From Puccinellia tenuiflora (taxonomy: Eukaryota; Streptophyta; Magnoliopsida; Poales; Poaceae), in the NCBI GenBank assembly GCA_012064385.1, contig QRDG01000414.1, positions 1,368,147 through 1,432,146 of the forward strand: a DNA stretch of 64,000 nucleotides, written 5' to 3'. Position 1 is the stretch's first letter, and each line of letters begins with the position of its first letter. Under the pieces are notes generated by a model. It did no database searches. It was not told where the DNA came from and saw nothing but the letters and a program-made list of their open reading frames with translations. This document shows positions 1-11,329 of the stretch, one piece after another. A program made the translations under genes and the position numbers.

Positions 1-911
1 TCCGTTCCGCTGTAACATCTTGGGTAGAATCTTGTCTAGTTCATAGGGGAAGCTTTCCCGGTGTTGATTACCCCTTGTGATTGATGCTATTGAGTGAAAC
101 CATTGAATTAAGGCTTATGTCCAGATTGTTATTCATCATTATATCACCTCTGATCATGATCCATATGATGTCTTGTGAGTATTTCATTTAGTTCTTGAGG
201 ACATGGGAGAAGTCTAGATGTTAGTAGTGAACTGTGTTGAGTAATATTTATTAGTCTGATACTTAAGTTGTGGTGTTATTCTTCTAGTGGTGTCATGTGA
301 ACGTCGACTACATGACACTTCACCTTTTAAGGGCCTAGGGGAATGCATTGTGTATTTGGTTTACTAATTGTGGGGTTGCCGGAGTGACAGCAACCTGAAC
401 CCCCTTTGGTACATCATTGCATAAGGGATAGCAGGATCTCACAGTGTAAGGCTGTGGTTAGATTTATCTTAATTACTTTCTTGTATTTGCGGTATGCTTA
501 TGAGAGGTATAATCACAAGTATGTATTAGTCCTAGGAAGGGCGGTGCATTAGCATAGGTTCACCCACACAACAATTATCGAAACAATGAAGATTAATCAG
601 CTATAGGAAGCGAAAGCACTTGACTAAATTCCCGTGTGTCCTCAAGAACGTTTGGTCATCATAAGTAGAACCACCGGCTTGTCCTTTGCTCTAAAAAGGA
701 TTGGGCCACTTGCTGCAATTATTATTACCGCATTTTATTTACTCGTATTTTATTATTCTGCATTATCAAAAACCACTAAAAATCTGTCTGTGAGCATTTA
801 CAGTGAATCCTTGATTGAAACCACTTGTCAACACCTTCTGCTCCTCGTTGGGTTCGACACTCTTATTTATCGAAAATACTACGATACACCCCCTATACTT
901 GTGGGTCATCA
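1..911 (+). repeat. 5' LTR of element A (truncated by window edge)
   Basis: Direct repeat of 19103-20013. It ends in GTGGGTCATCA just before the primer-binding site. About 605 bases of the LTR lie left of the window. Eleven substitutions and no gaps separate it from the 3' copy. Confidence 0.95.
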
Positions 912-922
912 AGACTATTTTC

Positions 923-938
923 TGGCGTCGTTGCCGGG
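923..938 (+). other. Primer-binding site of element A (tRNA-Asp type)
   Basis: TGGCGTCGTTGCCGGG lies 11 bases after the LTR. It is complementary to the 3' end of plant tRNA-Asp(GUC) apart from one mismatch, the primer type usual for Athila-like elements. Confidence 0.8.
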
Positions 939-1025
939 AGTGAAGCGCTATTGGTAAGTGGAATTGGTAAGGGAAGCCTTTATTGTAAGTGCTGTTTTTA
1001 TTTCTGTCTGCTATTTTATTTCATT

Positions 1026-3304
1026 ATGGAGAGGCTATCTATTGATTACCTCTTAAAAAGTCTACTACTACTGCTATTGAAATTGATGAGGCACCAGATG
1101 AGGAGGTAACCCCATATAAGATACCTATTAAAATTGCTGAGCGTGTAATGGATAATCGCTATGATGGAACTGCCCGTCCTGGAGATCATTTGTTATATTT
1201 ACATGAATTATGCAGGTTGTTTAAGTGTGCAGGTATTACAATGGGAAAGGTGAAGAAGAAATTATTTTCTCTGTCATTGTCTGGGAGAGCTGCACATTGG
1301 TATAAACTGCTGCAGAATAGTCGGTCTCTTACTTGGGAAGAAATTGTGCCTCTATTCTATTTTAAATTCTATCCTCCAAGTGAAATCCACAAGGATCGGA
1401 ATCTTATATATAATTTTTGGCCTCATGATGGAGAGAGTATTGCCCAAGCGTGGGGGAGATTGAAGTCATTATTGCTCAAATGCCCTGTTCATGGACTTCT
1501 AGGTAATATTATTATTGATAATTTCTATGCAAGGCTTTCTTTTCAGGATAAAACCTTGTTGGATACTGCTTGTGCCTGGTCATTTTCAAGCAATAAAGAA
1601 GAGTTTAAATGGGAACTTCTTGATCGCATTGAAGAGAATGCTGAAGGATGGGAAAGCGACAAAGGTAGAGAGTCAGGTATAAAATATGATTACGAATGCA
1701 TTAAAACTTTTATGGATACTGATAATTTTCAAGATATGAGTAATGCTTATGGTCTTGACTCTCAAGTTGTTGTGAACTTTTACAAAGCCTTTGCCTCCTA
1801 TTTCGAATTGCCTAAAAAGAATTTTGATAAGTATCATGAACCTTATAAGGATAAAGCTAAATTGCCTATTGGTAGGACTGTTGAGGTTAATACTGTTGAT
1901 CACATTTTGCCTGAAGCTTATATTGAAAAAATTCCCTTTCCTGCTAAAGTGAGGGAGTACTCTGTCATAACTAGTGTGGTTAATAAAAGTGCAAAGAAAC
2001 CGACAGAACCTGATGAGCAAATAACTATTAAACCTGCTGTAGGAATAATTAAAGACCTTGTAACTGAAAGTGTAGAAGATGGGCACATCATTTTCTGTGA
2101 AGAAGCTTCTAATATTGTTTCACATCCTAATAAAGCTAGGAAAAATAGTGTCCATGTGCTTTCTGTTAGAATAGGTGATCATTGCTATTATGGTTTATGT
2201 GATATTGGTGCAAGTTCTAGTGCTATTCCTTATGAGCTCTACAGGGAGATTATGCATGAAATTGGTTCTTGTGAGCTTGAAGAAATTGATGTGGTTATTC
2301 AGCTTGCTAATAGAGAAACTATCTCTCCAATTGGAATTGTTAGAGATGTTGAAGTCCTCTGTGGTAAGGTTAAATATCCTACTGACTTTTTAGTACTTGG
2401 TTCTGCTGCTAGTAAAACTTGTCCTATTATATTTGGTAGACCTTTCTTGAACACTTGTGGTGCTATTATAGATTGTAAGAAAGAAAAGATCTTTACTAAA
2501 TTCGCTGGTGAATCTTATGAGTTCAACTTTTCTAAATTTACTAAAGTCCCTTATGAACCTGAATTACCTAATGAAGACTTTAGAGTTGAAAAGCTTGCAT
2601 ATATTGTTCTTGCTCCTAATGATCCTTTGCAGCAACATTTGGAGGATCATGAAAGCGAGGTCTTTAGGGAAGAGAGGAATGAGCTTGAAGAAGTTTTTCT
2701 TCGGCAACCCATTCTCAAGCATGATTTACCAGTTGAAGATTTGGGCACCACACCACCACCAAAAGAAGAGCCGGTTTTTGATTTAAAACCTTTGCCTGAT
2801 AATCTTAAATATGTTTACATTGATGATAAGAAAACATATCCTGTTATTATTAGTTCTAAGCTTTCAGATATTGAAGAAGAAAGATTATTGGAAGTGCTAA
2901 GGAAACACCGAGGAGCTATTGGATACACTCTTGATGATCTAAAGGGGATTTCTCCCACTATTTGCCAACACGCCATTAACATGGAAGAAGACGCAAAGCC
3001 TGTTGTTGAACATCAACGCCGTCTAATTCCTAAGATGAAGGAAGTGGTAAAAAATGAGGTATTAAAACTCCTTGAAGCTGGCATTATATATCCTATTGCT
3101 GATAGTAAATGGGTAAGCCCTGTGCATTGTGTTCCTAAGAAAGGAGGCATTACTGTTGTGCCTAATGATAATGATGAGCTTATTCCTCAAAGAGTGATTG
3201 TAGGATATAGGATGTGCATTGATTTTAGAAAGGTCAATAAAGTTACTAAGAAAGATCATTACCCTTTACCTTTTATTGATCAAATGCTAGAAAGGTTATC
3301 TAAG
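1026..3304 (+). pseudogene. gag-protease-RT (first half) of element A
   Basis: The open frame from 1148 encodes an Athila-type gag (motifs AAHWYKLL and CPVHGLLGN in the first 130 codons), a retropepsin-like site (CDIGASSS) near codon 350, and the start of reverse transcriptase (WVSPVHCVPKKGG, CIDFRKVNKVTKKDHYPLP). An upstream ATG at 1026 begins gag-like sequence in another phase, so a small indel near 1058 probably separated the original start from the rest. The frame is cut at 3304 by insertion of element B and resumes at 7298. Gag packages element RNA into cytoplasmic particles and the protease matures the polyprotein. This copy cannot make an intact polyprotein. Confidence 0.88.
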
Positions 3305-3730
3305 TGACGGGGATATACCCTTTGGGTCCCCTATCATTGGTATACCTGGTGCGATCCAATCTACGGCCCACCTGGCAGGCCCAAAGAAGCCCATGAAGCA
3401 CGACTTGGAGTACAATACAAGAAAACATGTAAACCCTACCTGGCTCCCTTTATAAAGCCAGGCAGGGGATCCCCCACAGACAGGGACAGATAGGCATAGC
3501 CCTAGCGAGACCACGTCTCATACCATCGCCCTTGCGGCCACCATGTAACTCCACATCGCCATCTATACAGATCAGACAAGCAGGATGTAGGTCTTTACCT
3601 CACCATGAGGGGCCGAACCTGGGTAAAACGCCTCGCTTGTCAGCCGATGGAACTACCAGCGCGCCATCTCTCTCCCCTCAATCAACCCGGGGTACTCAAT
3701 CCAGGGATTTGCCGAGCCCCAACCTCGACA
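3305..3730 (+). repeat. 5' LTR of element B
   Basis: Starts TGACGGGG and ends CCTCGACA. It is repeated at 6866-7292. A TATA-like TATAAAG at 3451-3457 is the likely promoter element. Confidence 0.95.
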
Positions 3731-3732
3731 AT

Positions 3733-3748
3733 TGGCGCCGTCTGTGGG
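3733..3748 (+). other. Primer-binding-site-like sequence of element B
   Basis: TGGCGCCGTCTGTGGG starts two bases after the 5' LTR, where a primer-binding site is expected. The cognate tRNA is not certain. Confidence 0.65.
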
Positions 3749-4566
3749 AAGAACGTGCGCTAGATTCAACGTTTCGGCGGCTCCAATCTCCATCGACAAC
3801 AGCGACCAGATCGCATCTACTTCGACACGTACGTCATCATCAACAATTTTCATCAACGTTCAACGGTGGCGACTCCGCCGCCACACCACGTCCGCGTCCG
3901 CGTCCGGGGCTCGACAACGGCGACCAGATCCCATCTGGCCGAAACATCGACTTCACGCGATCAACTTCATCACCGCGGCCAGATGCTGGCCGCCCCATCC
4001 TCTTCGTCGCAATCGAGTTCATCACGGCGTGCAAATCACCCTCACGTGGTGAATCATATCGATCTACGCGCTGGCATGCGCGCGCACGGCTACCTACAAG
4101 CTGGCGCGAGTCGTCGATCAGCGGCAGCCCGAAACAGCAGTCGAAGCACGATCTATGGGCGGCGGCAGCAAGCAGCCTTCGGCATGATCCAATCAACTCG
4201 ATGCATGGTACGATCAACTCGATACGAGTGTGTACGTGTGTTGTTGCTGGGTGATCAATCGTTTGATCAAGGAAGCTAGTTAATTGTTTGGCCTTCACAT
4301 GGATCGAGGCAAGGAATCATAGAAAAAGGGAAAGAAGCAAACTATAGCAAGCTAGCTACGATCGTGATATATGCTCAGCTCAAGCAATCAGCTAACACAT
4401 GATGATTACGTGCGATCATCGCGGACTCGCCGTCGTCGACTCCGCCCCATCGCGGACAACCGCGATCGACATCAACCCGTCGCGGACAATTTCGGCATCG
4501 CCAACATCCTCTCCCACTGCACCGACTCCGTCGTGGACATCAACAACACGTTGCTCTGGCTTAATC
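3749..4566. other. Non-coding leader of element B
   Basis: GC-rich sequence with repeated ATCGAC/TCATC runs. Several frames are open by chance, but I see no recognisable protein motif and no gag. Confidence 0.6.
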
Positions 4567-5152
4567 ACCTTCGTCGACTCCGCCTTCGTCGACTCCACCT
4601 CCGACACTCGGGGGCTGGCGACTCCGCCTTCGTCGACTCCGCCTTCGTCGACTCCGCCTCCGACACTCGGGGGCTGGCAGCCCCGCCTTCGTCGACTCCG
4701 CCTCCGACACTCGGGGGCTGGCGGCCCCGCCTTCGTCGACTCCGCTTTCGTCGTCTCCGCCTTCGTCGACTCCGCCTCCGACACTCGGGGGCTGGCGGCC
4801 CCGCCTTTGTCGACTCCGCCTTCGTCGACTCCGCCTTCGTCGACTCCGCCTTCGTCGACTCCGCCTCCGACACTCGGGGGCTGGCAGCCCCGCCTTCGTC
4901 GACTCCGCCTTCGTCGACTCCGCCTCCGACACTCGGGGGCTGGCGGCCCCGCCTTCGTCGACTCCGCTTTCGTCGTCTCCGCCTTCGTCGACTCCGCCTC
5001 CGACACTCGGGGGCTGGCGGCCCCGCCTTTGTCGACTCCGCCTTCGTCGACTCCGCCTTCGTCGACTCCGCCTCCGACACTCGGGGGCTGGCGGCCCCAC
5101 CTTCGTCGACTCCGCCTTCGTCGACTCCGCCTCCGACACTCGGGGGCTGGCA
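4567..5152 (+). repeat. Minisatellite array 1 of element B with polypurine-tract-like motif
   Basis: Built from a 15-bp subunit (TTCGTCGACTCCGCC, variable copy number) that alternates nine times with CTCCGACACTCGGGGGCTGG. A higher-order repeat of 222 bp is visible, for example GCTTTCGTCGTCTCC at 4744 and again at 4966. The CACTCGGGGGCT core is the same as the purine tract next to the 3' LTR (6851-6865). Confidence 0.93.
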
Positions 5153-5300
5153 CTTCACCTTTACCACCTCCGCGCGTTGACTCCAGTCCGCTGCGTCGAC
5201 TACTTCCGCTGCGTCGACTACCTCTGCGCGTTGACTCTGGTCCGCCGCGTCGACTACCTCCGCGCGTTGACTCCGGTCCGCCGCATGGAAGCAAAATCGC

Positions 5301-6112
5301 CTTGGCCGCACCCGATGCTCTCCCGGGTGCTGCGCCACACAGGCCACAGCATACTCGCCTTGGCCGCACCCGATGATCTCCCGGGTGCTGCGCCACACAG
5401 GCCACAGCATACTCGCCTTGGCCGCACCCGATGCTCTCCCGGGTGCTGCGCCACACAGGCCACAGCATACTCGCCTTGGCCGCACCCGATGCTCTCCCGG
5501 GTGCTGCGCCACACAGGCCACAGCATACTCTACTTGGCCGCACCCGATGCTCTCCCGGGTGCTGCGCCACACAGGCCACAGCATACTCGCCTTGGCCGCA
5601 CCCGATGCTCTCCCGGGTGCTGCGCCACACAGGCCACAACATACTCGCCTTGGCCGCACCCGATGCTCTCCCGGGTGCTGCGCCACACAGGCCACAGCAT
5701 ACTCGCCTTGGCCGCACCCGATGCTCTCCCGGGTGCAGCGCCACACAGGCCACAGCATACTCGCCTTGGCCGCACCCGATGCTCTCCCGGGTGCTGCGCC
5801 ACACAGGCCACATCATACTCGCCTTGGCCGCACCCGATGCTCTCCCGGGTGCTGCGCCACACAGGCCACAGCATACTCGCCTTGGCCGCACCCGATGCTC
5901 TCCCGGGTGCTGCGCCACACAGGCCACAACATACTCGCCTTGGCCGCACCCGATGCTCTCCCGGGTGCTGCGCCACACAGGCCACAGCATACTCGTCTTG
6001 GCCGCACCCGATGCTCTTCCGGGTGCTGCGCCACACAGGCCACAGCATACTCGCCTTGGCCGCACCCGATGATCTCCCGAGTGCTGCGCCACATAGGACA
6101 TAACAAATTCGT
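5301..6112 (+). repeat. Minisatellite array 2 of element B, 14 x 58 bp
   Basis: A 58-bp unit starting CTTGGCCGCACCCGATGCTC repeats 14 times (first unit at 5301, last at 6055). Units differ by only a few bases, except the last, which is decayed. Because 58 is 1 modulo 3, each frame cycles through all phases, giving long stop-free frames on both strands. No protein family is recognisable in them. Confidence 0.96.
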
Positions 6113-6865
6113 CTTGGCAATTCACAGTCATCGACAAAACAAATCATTCAGTAGGCCAACAGGCTGTACGAGCATTCGCCACCAGGCTGAATAAAAATAC
6201 ATAGTAAGCCACCAGGCTGAGTAAAAATACACAGTAAGCCAACGGGCTAATGGAGCACCCGAATAGTCCTTTCGAGTGCAATAAAGATACAGTAAGCTCT
6301 GAGAGCTGAGTCGACTCGACAAACTCATTCGAGTGCCAGGGAAATACAGTAAGCTCCACGAGCTGAGCAAAATAAAACAGTAAGCCAGACTGGCCGAGTA
6401 CAAAGTAAGTCATGGAAAGCAAGTTGCGACTCCGTCAACTCGAGTCCCTTCTTCACTCCCATCGGGAGCGGGCTTTTCGACTGAAGGAAAAATTGAGTTT
6501 AACCTCAATTGCAAGCAATTCAGCTTAATCTCGGGGGCTACTCCCATCGGGAGCGCTGTACGCGCACCCGATAGACTCAGTCGAAACATTGCCGACTAAA
6601 GCATCCTCTGTGAGCCCTCAACGGCTGGAGTCGAATTTGTATAAATTATCCTTTTCAGGAACAAGACGGCGCACCCGTCGGAACAGTGATACCCGACATA
6701 CCCGCATCTGCTTCGACTACATCGTCTGCGTCTCCATCGACTGTGTCTCCATTGACTGCGTCTCCATCGACTAAGACGATCGCACCTTCTTCGACTATGC
6801 CTGCTCGACATGCTGCTCTTAGTCTCTGCCCGATTCTTCGAATCGACCAGACACTCGGGGGCTAC
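6113..6865 (+). other. 3' interior of element B ending in polypurine tract
   Basis: Contains diverged repeats of a GTAAGCCA.CAGGCTGA type (6150-6400), an internal CTCGGGGGCTACTCCCATCGGGAG-like block near 6531-6556, and the terminal purine tract ACACTCGGGGGCTAC (6851-6865) touching the 3' LTR. I see no gene. Confidence 0.7.
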
Positions 6866-7292
6866 TGACGGGGATATACCCTTTGGGTCCCCTATCATTG
6901 GTATACCTGGTGCGATCCAATCTACGGCCCACCTGGCAGGCCCAAAGAAGCCCATGAAGCACGACTTGGAGTACAATACAAGAAAACATGTAAACCCTAC
7001 CTGGCTCCCTTTATAAAGCCAGGCAGGGGATCCCCCACGGACAGAGACAGATAGGCATAGCCCTAGCGAGACCACGTCTCATACCATCGCCCTTGCGGCC
7101 ACCATGTAACTCCACATCGCCATCTATACAGATCAGACAAGCAGGATGTAGGTCTTTACCTCACCATGAGGGGCCGAACCTGGGTAAAACGCCTCGCTTG
7201 TCAGCCGACGGAACTACCAGCGCGCCATCTCTCTCCCCCTCAATCAACCCGGGGTACTCAATCCAGGGATTTGCCGAGCCCCAATCTCGACA
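6866..7292 (+). repeat. 3' LTR of element B
   Basis: Direct repeat of 3305-3730, ending at A7292 and followed by the target duplication CTAAG (7293-7297). Confidence 0.95.
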
Positions 7293-9723
7293 CTAAGAAT
7301 ACTCATTTTTGTTTTCTTGATGGTTATTCTGGATTTTCTCAAATTGCTGTTAGAGCTAAGGATCAAGAGAAAACTACTTTCACTTGTCCTTATGGAACTT
7401 ATGCTTATAGGCGTATGCCTTTTGGTTTATGTAATGCTCCTGCTACTTTTCAAAGATGGATGTCTGCTATTTTTCATGGTTTTTGTGAAAGGATTGTAGA
7501 AGTGTTCATGGATGATTTTTCTGTCTATGGGAATTCTTTTGACAACTGTCTGCGAAATCTTGATAAAGTTTTGCAGAGATGTGAGGAAACTAACCTTGTT
7601 CTTAATTGGGAGAAATGCCACTTTATGGTTAATGAAGGAATTGTCTTGGGACATAAAATTTCTGAGAAAGGAATTGAAGTTGATAGAGCTAAAGTGGAAG
7701 CAATTGAGAAAATGCCCTATCCCAAAGATGTTAAAGGTATTCGTAGTATTCTTGGTCATGCTGGTTTCTACAGAAGGTTTATTAAAGATTTCTCTAAAAT
7801 TTCAAAGCCCCTTACCAATCTTCTTCAAAAAGATGTACCTTTTGTTTTTATGACGATTGTAAGGAAGCTTTTGAAACTTTGAAAAATGCTTTAACCACTG
7901 CTCCTGTTGTTGAACCACCTGACTGGAATTTGCCTTTTGAAATTATGTGTGATGCAAGTGATTTTGCTGTAGGCGCTATTCTTGGACAGCGAGTAGATAA
8001 GAAGTTGAATGTTATTCATTATGCTAGTAAGACTCTTGATGCTGCTCAAAGGAATTATGCTACTACTAAGAAAGAGTTTCTAGCTGTAGTTTTTGCCTGT
8101 GATAAGTTTAGGCCCTATATTGTTGATTCAAAGGTCATTATTCATACTGATCATGCTGCTATTAAGTACCTTATGGAAAAGAAAGATGCTAAGCCTAGGC
8201 TTATTAGATGAGTGCTGCTTTTGCAAGAATTTGATTTGCATATTGTAGATAGGAAAGGTGCTGAAAATCATGTTGCTGGTAATTTGTCTAGATTGGAAAA
8301 CATTGCTTATGATCCTATACCTGTTAATGATAGTTTTCCAAATGAACAATTGGCTGCAATAAAGGTGAGTTCGCGAGATAGTCCTTGGTATGCTGATTAT
8401 GCTAAATTTATTGTTTCCAAGTACTTGCCTCCAACCTTTTCAGCTCAGCAAAGAAGGAAATTCTTTTATGATTTGAGGTATTATTTTTGGGATGACCCAC
8501 ATTTATATAAAGAAGGAGTGGATGGTGTTATGCGAAGATGTGTTCCAGAATATGAGCAACAAGAAATATTGCGAAAATGTCATAGTAGTGCTTATGGAGG
8601 ACATCATGCTGGAGATAGAACTGCACAGAAAGTTCTACAATCAGGTTTTTATTGGCCATCTCTCTTTAAAGATGTAAGAAAGTTTATTTTATCCTGTGAT
8701 GAATGTCAAAGAGTTGGTAATATTTCTAGACGCAATGAAATGCCTATGAATTATTCTCTTGTTATTGAACCATTTGATTGCTGGGGATTTGACTTTATGG
8801 GTCCTTTCCCTTCTTCAGAAGGTAACACTCATATACTTGTAGCTGTTGATTATGTCACTAAATGGATAGAAGCTATACCAACTAAAAGTGCTGATAGTCA
8901 AACCTCTTTGAAAATGCTTCTGGATGTTATCATTCCTAGGTTTGGTGTGCCTAGATATCTTATGACTGATGGAGGTTCTCATTTTATACATGGTGGTTTT
9001 AGAAAGACCCTTGCTAAGTATGGTATTAATCATAGAATTGCTTCAGCTTATCATCCCCAAACCAGTGGGCAAGTAGAATTATCTAATAGAGAAATTAAAT
9101 CTATCTTGCAAAAGACTGTTAACAAATCTAGAAAGAATTGGGCTAGTAAGTTGAAGGATGCTTTATGGGCTTATAGAACTGCTTTTAAAAATCCTATGGG
9201 AATGTCTCCTTATAAAATGGTTTATGGAAAAGCTTGTCACTTGCCTTTAGAATTAGAACACAAAGCTTATTGGGCAGTGAGAGAGCTTAATAGAGATTTT
9301 AAACTTGCTGGTGAGAAAAGGTTACTTCAACTAAGTTCTTTAGATGAATGGAGAAGTGAAGCTTATGAAAATGCTAAGCTCTTTAAAGAAAAGGTAAAGA
9401 GACGGCATGATAGGAGAATCATTAAGAGAGAGTTTAAAGTTGGTGAGAAAGTTCTATTGTATAGGTCTCGTCTCAGATTTTTTGCAGGAAAATTACTCTC
9501 AAAATGGGAAGGACCTTATGTTATTGTGGAGGTGTATCGTTCCAGTGCTATCAAGATTGCTTCATTAAAGGATAATGGTACACAAGTGGTGAATGGACAA
9601 AGACTCAAACATTATATTGCTGGAGATTCCTACAATGAAAATGTTGATGTTATTCAAGTGATAACCCCGGAGACTTATATCAAAGAGCAAATCGAGGGGA
9701 CAGCAGAGTCTGTTTTCAAATAG
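7293..9723 (+). pseudogene. RT-RNase H-integrase (second half of pol) of element A
   Basis: This resumes the frame broken at 3304. It carries the rest of reverse transcriptase (YRRMPFGLCNAPATFQ and the catalytic box FMDDF), then RNase H (CDASDFAVGA, ATTKKEFLAVVFA, HTDHAAIKYL), then integrase with an HHCC zinc finger (CHSSAYGGHH, CDECQRVG) and DDE-type core motifs (FDFMGPF, TDGGSHF, AYHPQTSGQVE). Two lesions are visible: a frame change near 7850 at the RT/RNase H boundary and a TGA at 8209-8211 in the RNase H C-terminus. After the TGA the integrase frame is open to 9723. The pol of this copy is therefore inactive. Confidence 0.93.
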
Positions 9724-10063
9724 GTAACAGTTTCGGTAAGAAAAAGTTCGCGTTTGATCCGTTGAAAGATATTTTAGTTATTTATATTAAATATGGAAAA
9801 TTATGAGACCGAAAAGGGATGGAAACGGTGCCCGGAGGCACCACACCACCCCGTGGCGCGGGCCCACCTCTGGCCGCGCCACCACGTGGTGTGGGCGCCT
9901 CGGTGCCCGACTCCGACCATGTTTCGTTCACGTACCTTCCTTTTGGCGTTAATATTTCACCTATATAATCACCCGGATCCCCCGAGGTCCGTATATTGTC
10001 TTTTCGTCGCGTTTTTGTTTCGACCTGTTTCTGCCAGATTTCATCTTCAGATCTAGAGCCATC
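9724..10063 (+). other. Spacer after pol in element A, with palindromic GC-rich block
   Basis: No gene. At 9841-9900 there is a GGCGCGGGCCCACC / GCGCCACCACGTGGTG block resembling one inside the LTR (about 18765-18842). Confidence 0.5.
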
Positions 10064-10561
10064 ATGTCTTTGCCTGGATCTCCCGAGGATAGTTTCTTTA
10101 GGAACGTCGTCAACCCATACATAAATGAGTTGAAGACGCACCCCAAGGAGCTGTCGCTTAAGGACGGAGAGTTACAGATAGAAGACGTCCAAGGTCCAAG
10201 AGAAGAGGGAGACCTGCAAGTTAGGATGGAGAAGCTAGAGCAACAAGTCTTTTCATACAAGAAGATGGCTGAACGTGAAGTGAATATCTTCCACAAGTTA
10301 GTGTCTGAGCTTATTGCTGAGCACAAGAAGGAGGCTGCAAAGCTGTGGGATGATATTCTCTCACTTCACCACACCACCAACAAATTACAGGCGCAGCTCT
10401 ATGATGTTCAAAATCAAAACTGTGAGTATGAAATCAGATTTAAACGCATAAGCTCTACTGCAAGTTTCAGGATACCCGAGACCAAGTCGTCATTCCTTGA
10501 TGGAGAGCCTCTTCCTTGGAAGCTTAATGACGAGGATTCACCATCACCACCAAAGGAGTAA
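10064..10561 (+). CDS. Additional ORF of element A, coiled-coil protein of unknown function
   Basis: A 165-codon frame starts at an ATG after the post-pol spacer. It encodes a hydrophilic, charged protein with a probable coiled coil between residues 45 and 125 (heptad-like segments MEKLEQQVF, KLVSELIAEHKKEAAKLW, TTNKLQAQLYDVQNQ) and a proline-rich acidic tail. There is no enzymatic motif and no transmembrane segment. Extra ORFs after pol occur in many Athila-lineage elements, where some are called env-like; nothing here shows a membrane glycoprotein. It could be structural or vestigial. The frame is intact, unlike pol. Confidence 0.6.
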   Translation: MSLPGSPEDSFFRNVVNPYINELKTHPKELSLKDGELQIEDVQGPREEGDLQVRMEKLEQQVFSYKKMAEREVNIFHKLVSELIAEHKKEAAKLWDDILSLHHTTNKLQAQLYDVQNQNCEYEIRFKRISSTASFRIPETKSSFLDGEPLPWKLNDEDSPSPPKE

Positions 10562-10598
10562 ATCATCATCGGTATTGGCATCCCCTTGGCTTGTTCCA

Positions 10599-10614
10599 AG
10601 CTTGGGGGGAGTGC
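10599..10614 (+). other. Internal polypurine-tract-like motif of element A
   Basis: AAGCTTGGGGGGAGTG lies just after the additional ORF and matches the tract next to the 3' LTR (18484-18497). Confidence 0.5.
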
Positions 10615-10990
10615 CGCGGTATCACAATTTTTATCTTTTACCTATTATCTTGTCAGTGAGTCATATCATGAGTAGAGAAGTTATCATATAGGATGGTTTG
10701 CAGTGTGGAAGTATCTCTCTTTTAGTTGCTTATCTATGTATCCCTTGGTGTGAGTTTGCCGGTTATGAAATATTAATGAGAAGTCTTATCTTTTACTTTT
10801 TGCACATCTTATTTTAGTTTGCAATTTCTTGTCATATGTATGATCTTGTGTGGGTATTGGCATCACTTTGGGAGCTTTAAGTAAATCTACTTGGTTAGTA
10901 AACTTGGCATTGGTCAGAAACGACAAAAATCTGAAGAAGTTACATGTGGATATACTATTCTTTTCATATATTCGACTCGCACACTCGAGT

Positions 10991-11260
10991 GAATTTTTTT
11001 TTAAATAATACACGAAAATTACTTAATTCCGAAAATAGTGCGCACATTTTATTTTTTTCAGAAATAGGATCCAGTCGGTTTTGTCGAAGCCGACTGGAGC
11101 CTGTCGTCCACGGCGAGGACGAGTACGGACTTGTCGGTGTCGGCGATGACGAATACGTTGCCGACGACGTCGACCGACGCGGGGAGGCCTGTCGTCTTCG
11201 GCGAAGACGACAAGGTGGGCCTAGTCGGCATCGGCGAAGCCGACAAGTACTTGGCCAGCT
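10991..11260 (+). repeat. Left terminal inverted repeat of the MULE
   Basis: Pairs with 16489-16797 in inverse orientation. The outer 100 bases are nearly identical; inner parts share the CCAGTCGG...CCGACTGGAGCCTGTCGTC and GAAGACGACAAGGTGGGCCTAGTCGGCATCG blocks. Confidence 0.93.
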
Positions 11261-11329
11261 CTCCTTTCTCTCTTTCCTCTCTTTCTCTCTTTCGGACGAT
11301 AAGAGCTTTTCCGAGCTACCATACTTCTC

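Larger units (their letters stand above)
3305..7292 (+). mobile_element. Element B: non-autonomous LTR retrotransposon rich in minisatellites
   Basis: LTRs of 426 and 427 bp (TGACGGGG...CTCGACA) flank about 3.1 kb with no gag or pol. The insertion has a perfect 5-bp target duplication, CTAAG at 3300-3304 and 7293-7297, inside the reverse transcriptase of element A. A primer-site-like TGGCGCCGTCTGTGGG follows the 5' LTR and a purine-rich ACACTCGGGGGCTAC precedes the 3' LTR. The interior holds two tandem arrays (4567-5152 and 5301-6112). It must be mobilised in trans by a related gypsy element; the partner family is not identified here. The LTRs differ by four substitutions and one single-base indel by eye, so B is young. 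Confidence 0.95.

Noticed and set aside
3532..4298. Frames of 130-240 codons across the B LTR and leader on both strands
   Set aside because: They run across the LTR end and primer site and contain no recognisable motif; GC-rich sequence explains the openness.
5301..6112. CRISPR-like regular array
   Set aside because: Units are contiguous with no unique spacers, and the setting is a plant retrotransposon.
4416..6137. Long minus-strand frame (573 codons) and several other long frames over the B arrays
   Set aside because: They simply read tandem repeats in rotating phase; no domain, no start context, and equally long frames exist on the other strand.
10064..10561. Envelope gene of an infectious retrovirus
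   Set aside because: The ORF has no signal peptide, transmembrane segment or glycoprotein features; it looks like a coiled-coil protein.
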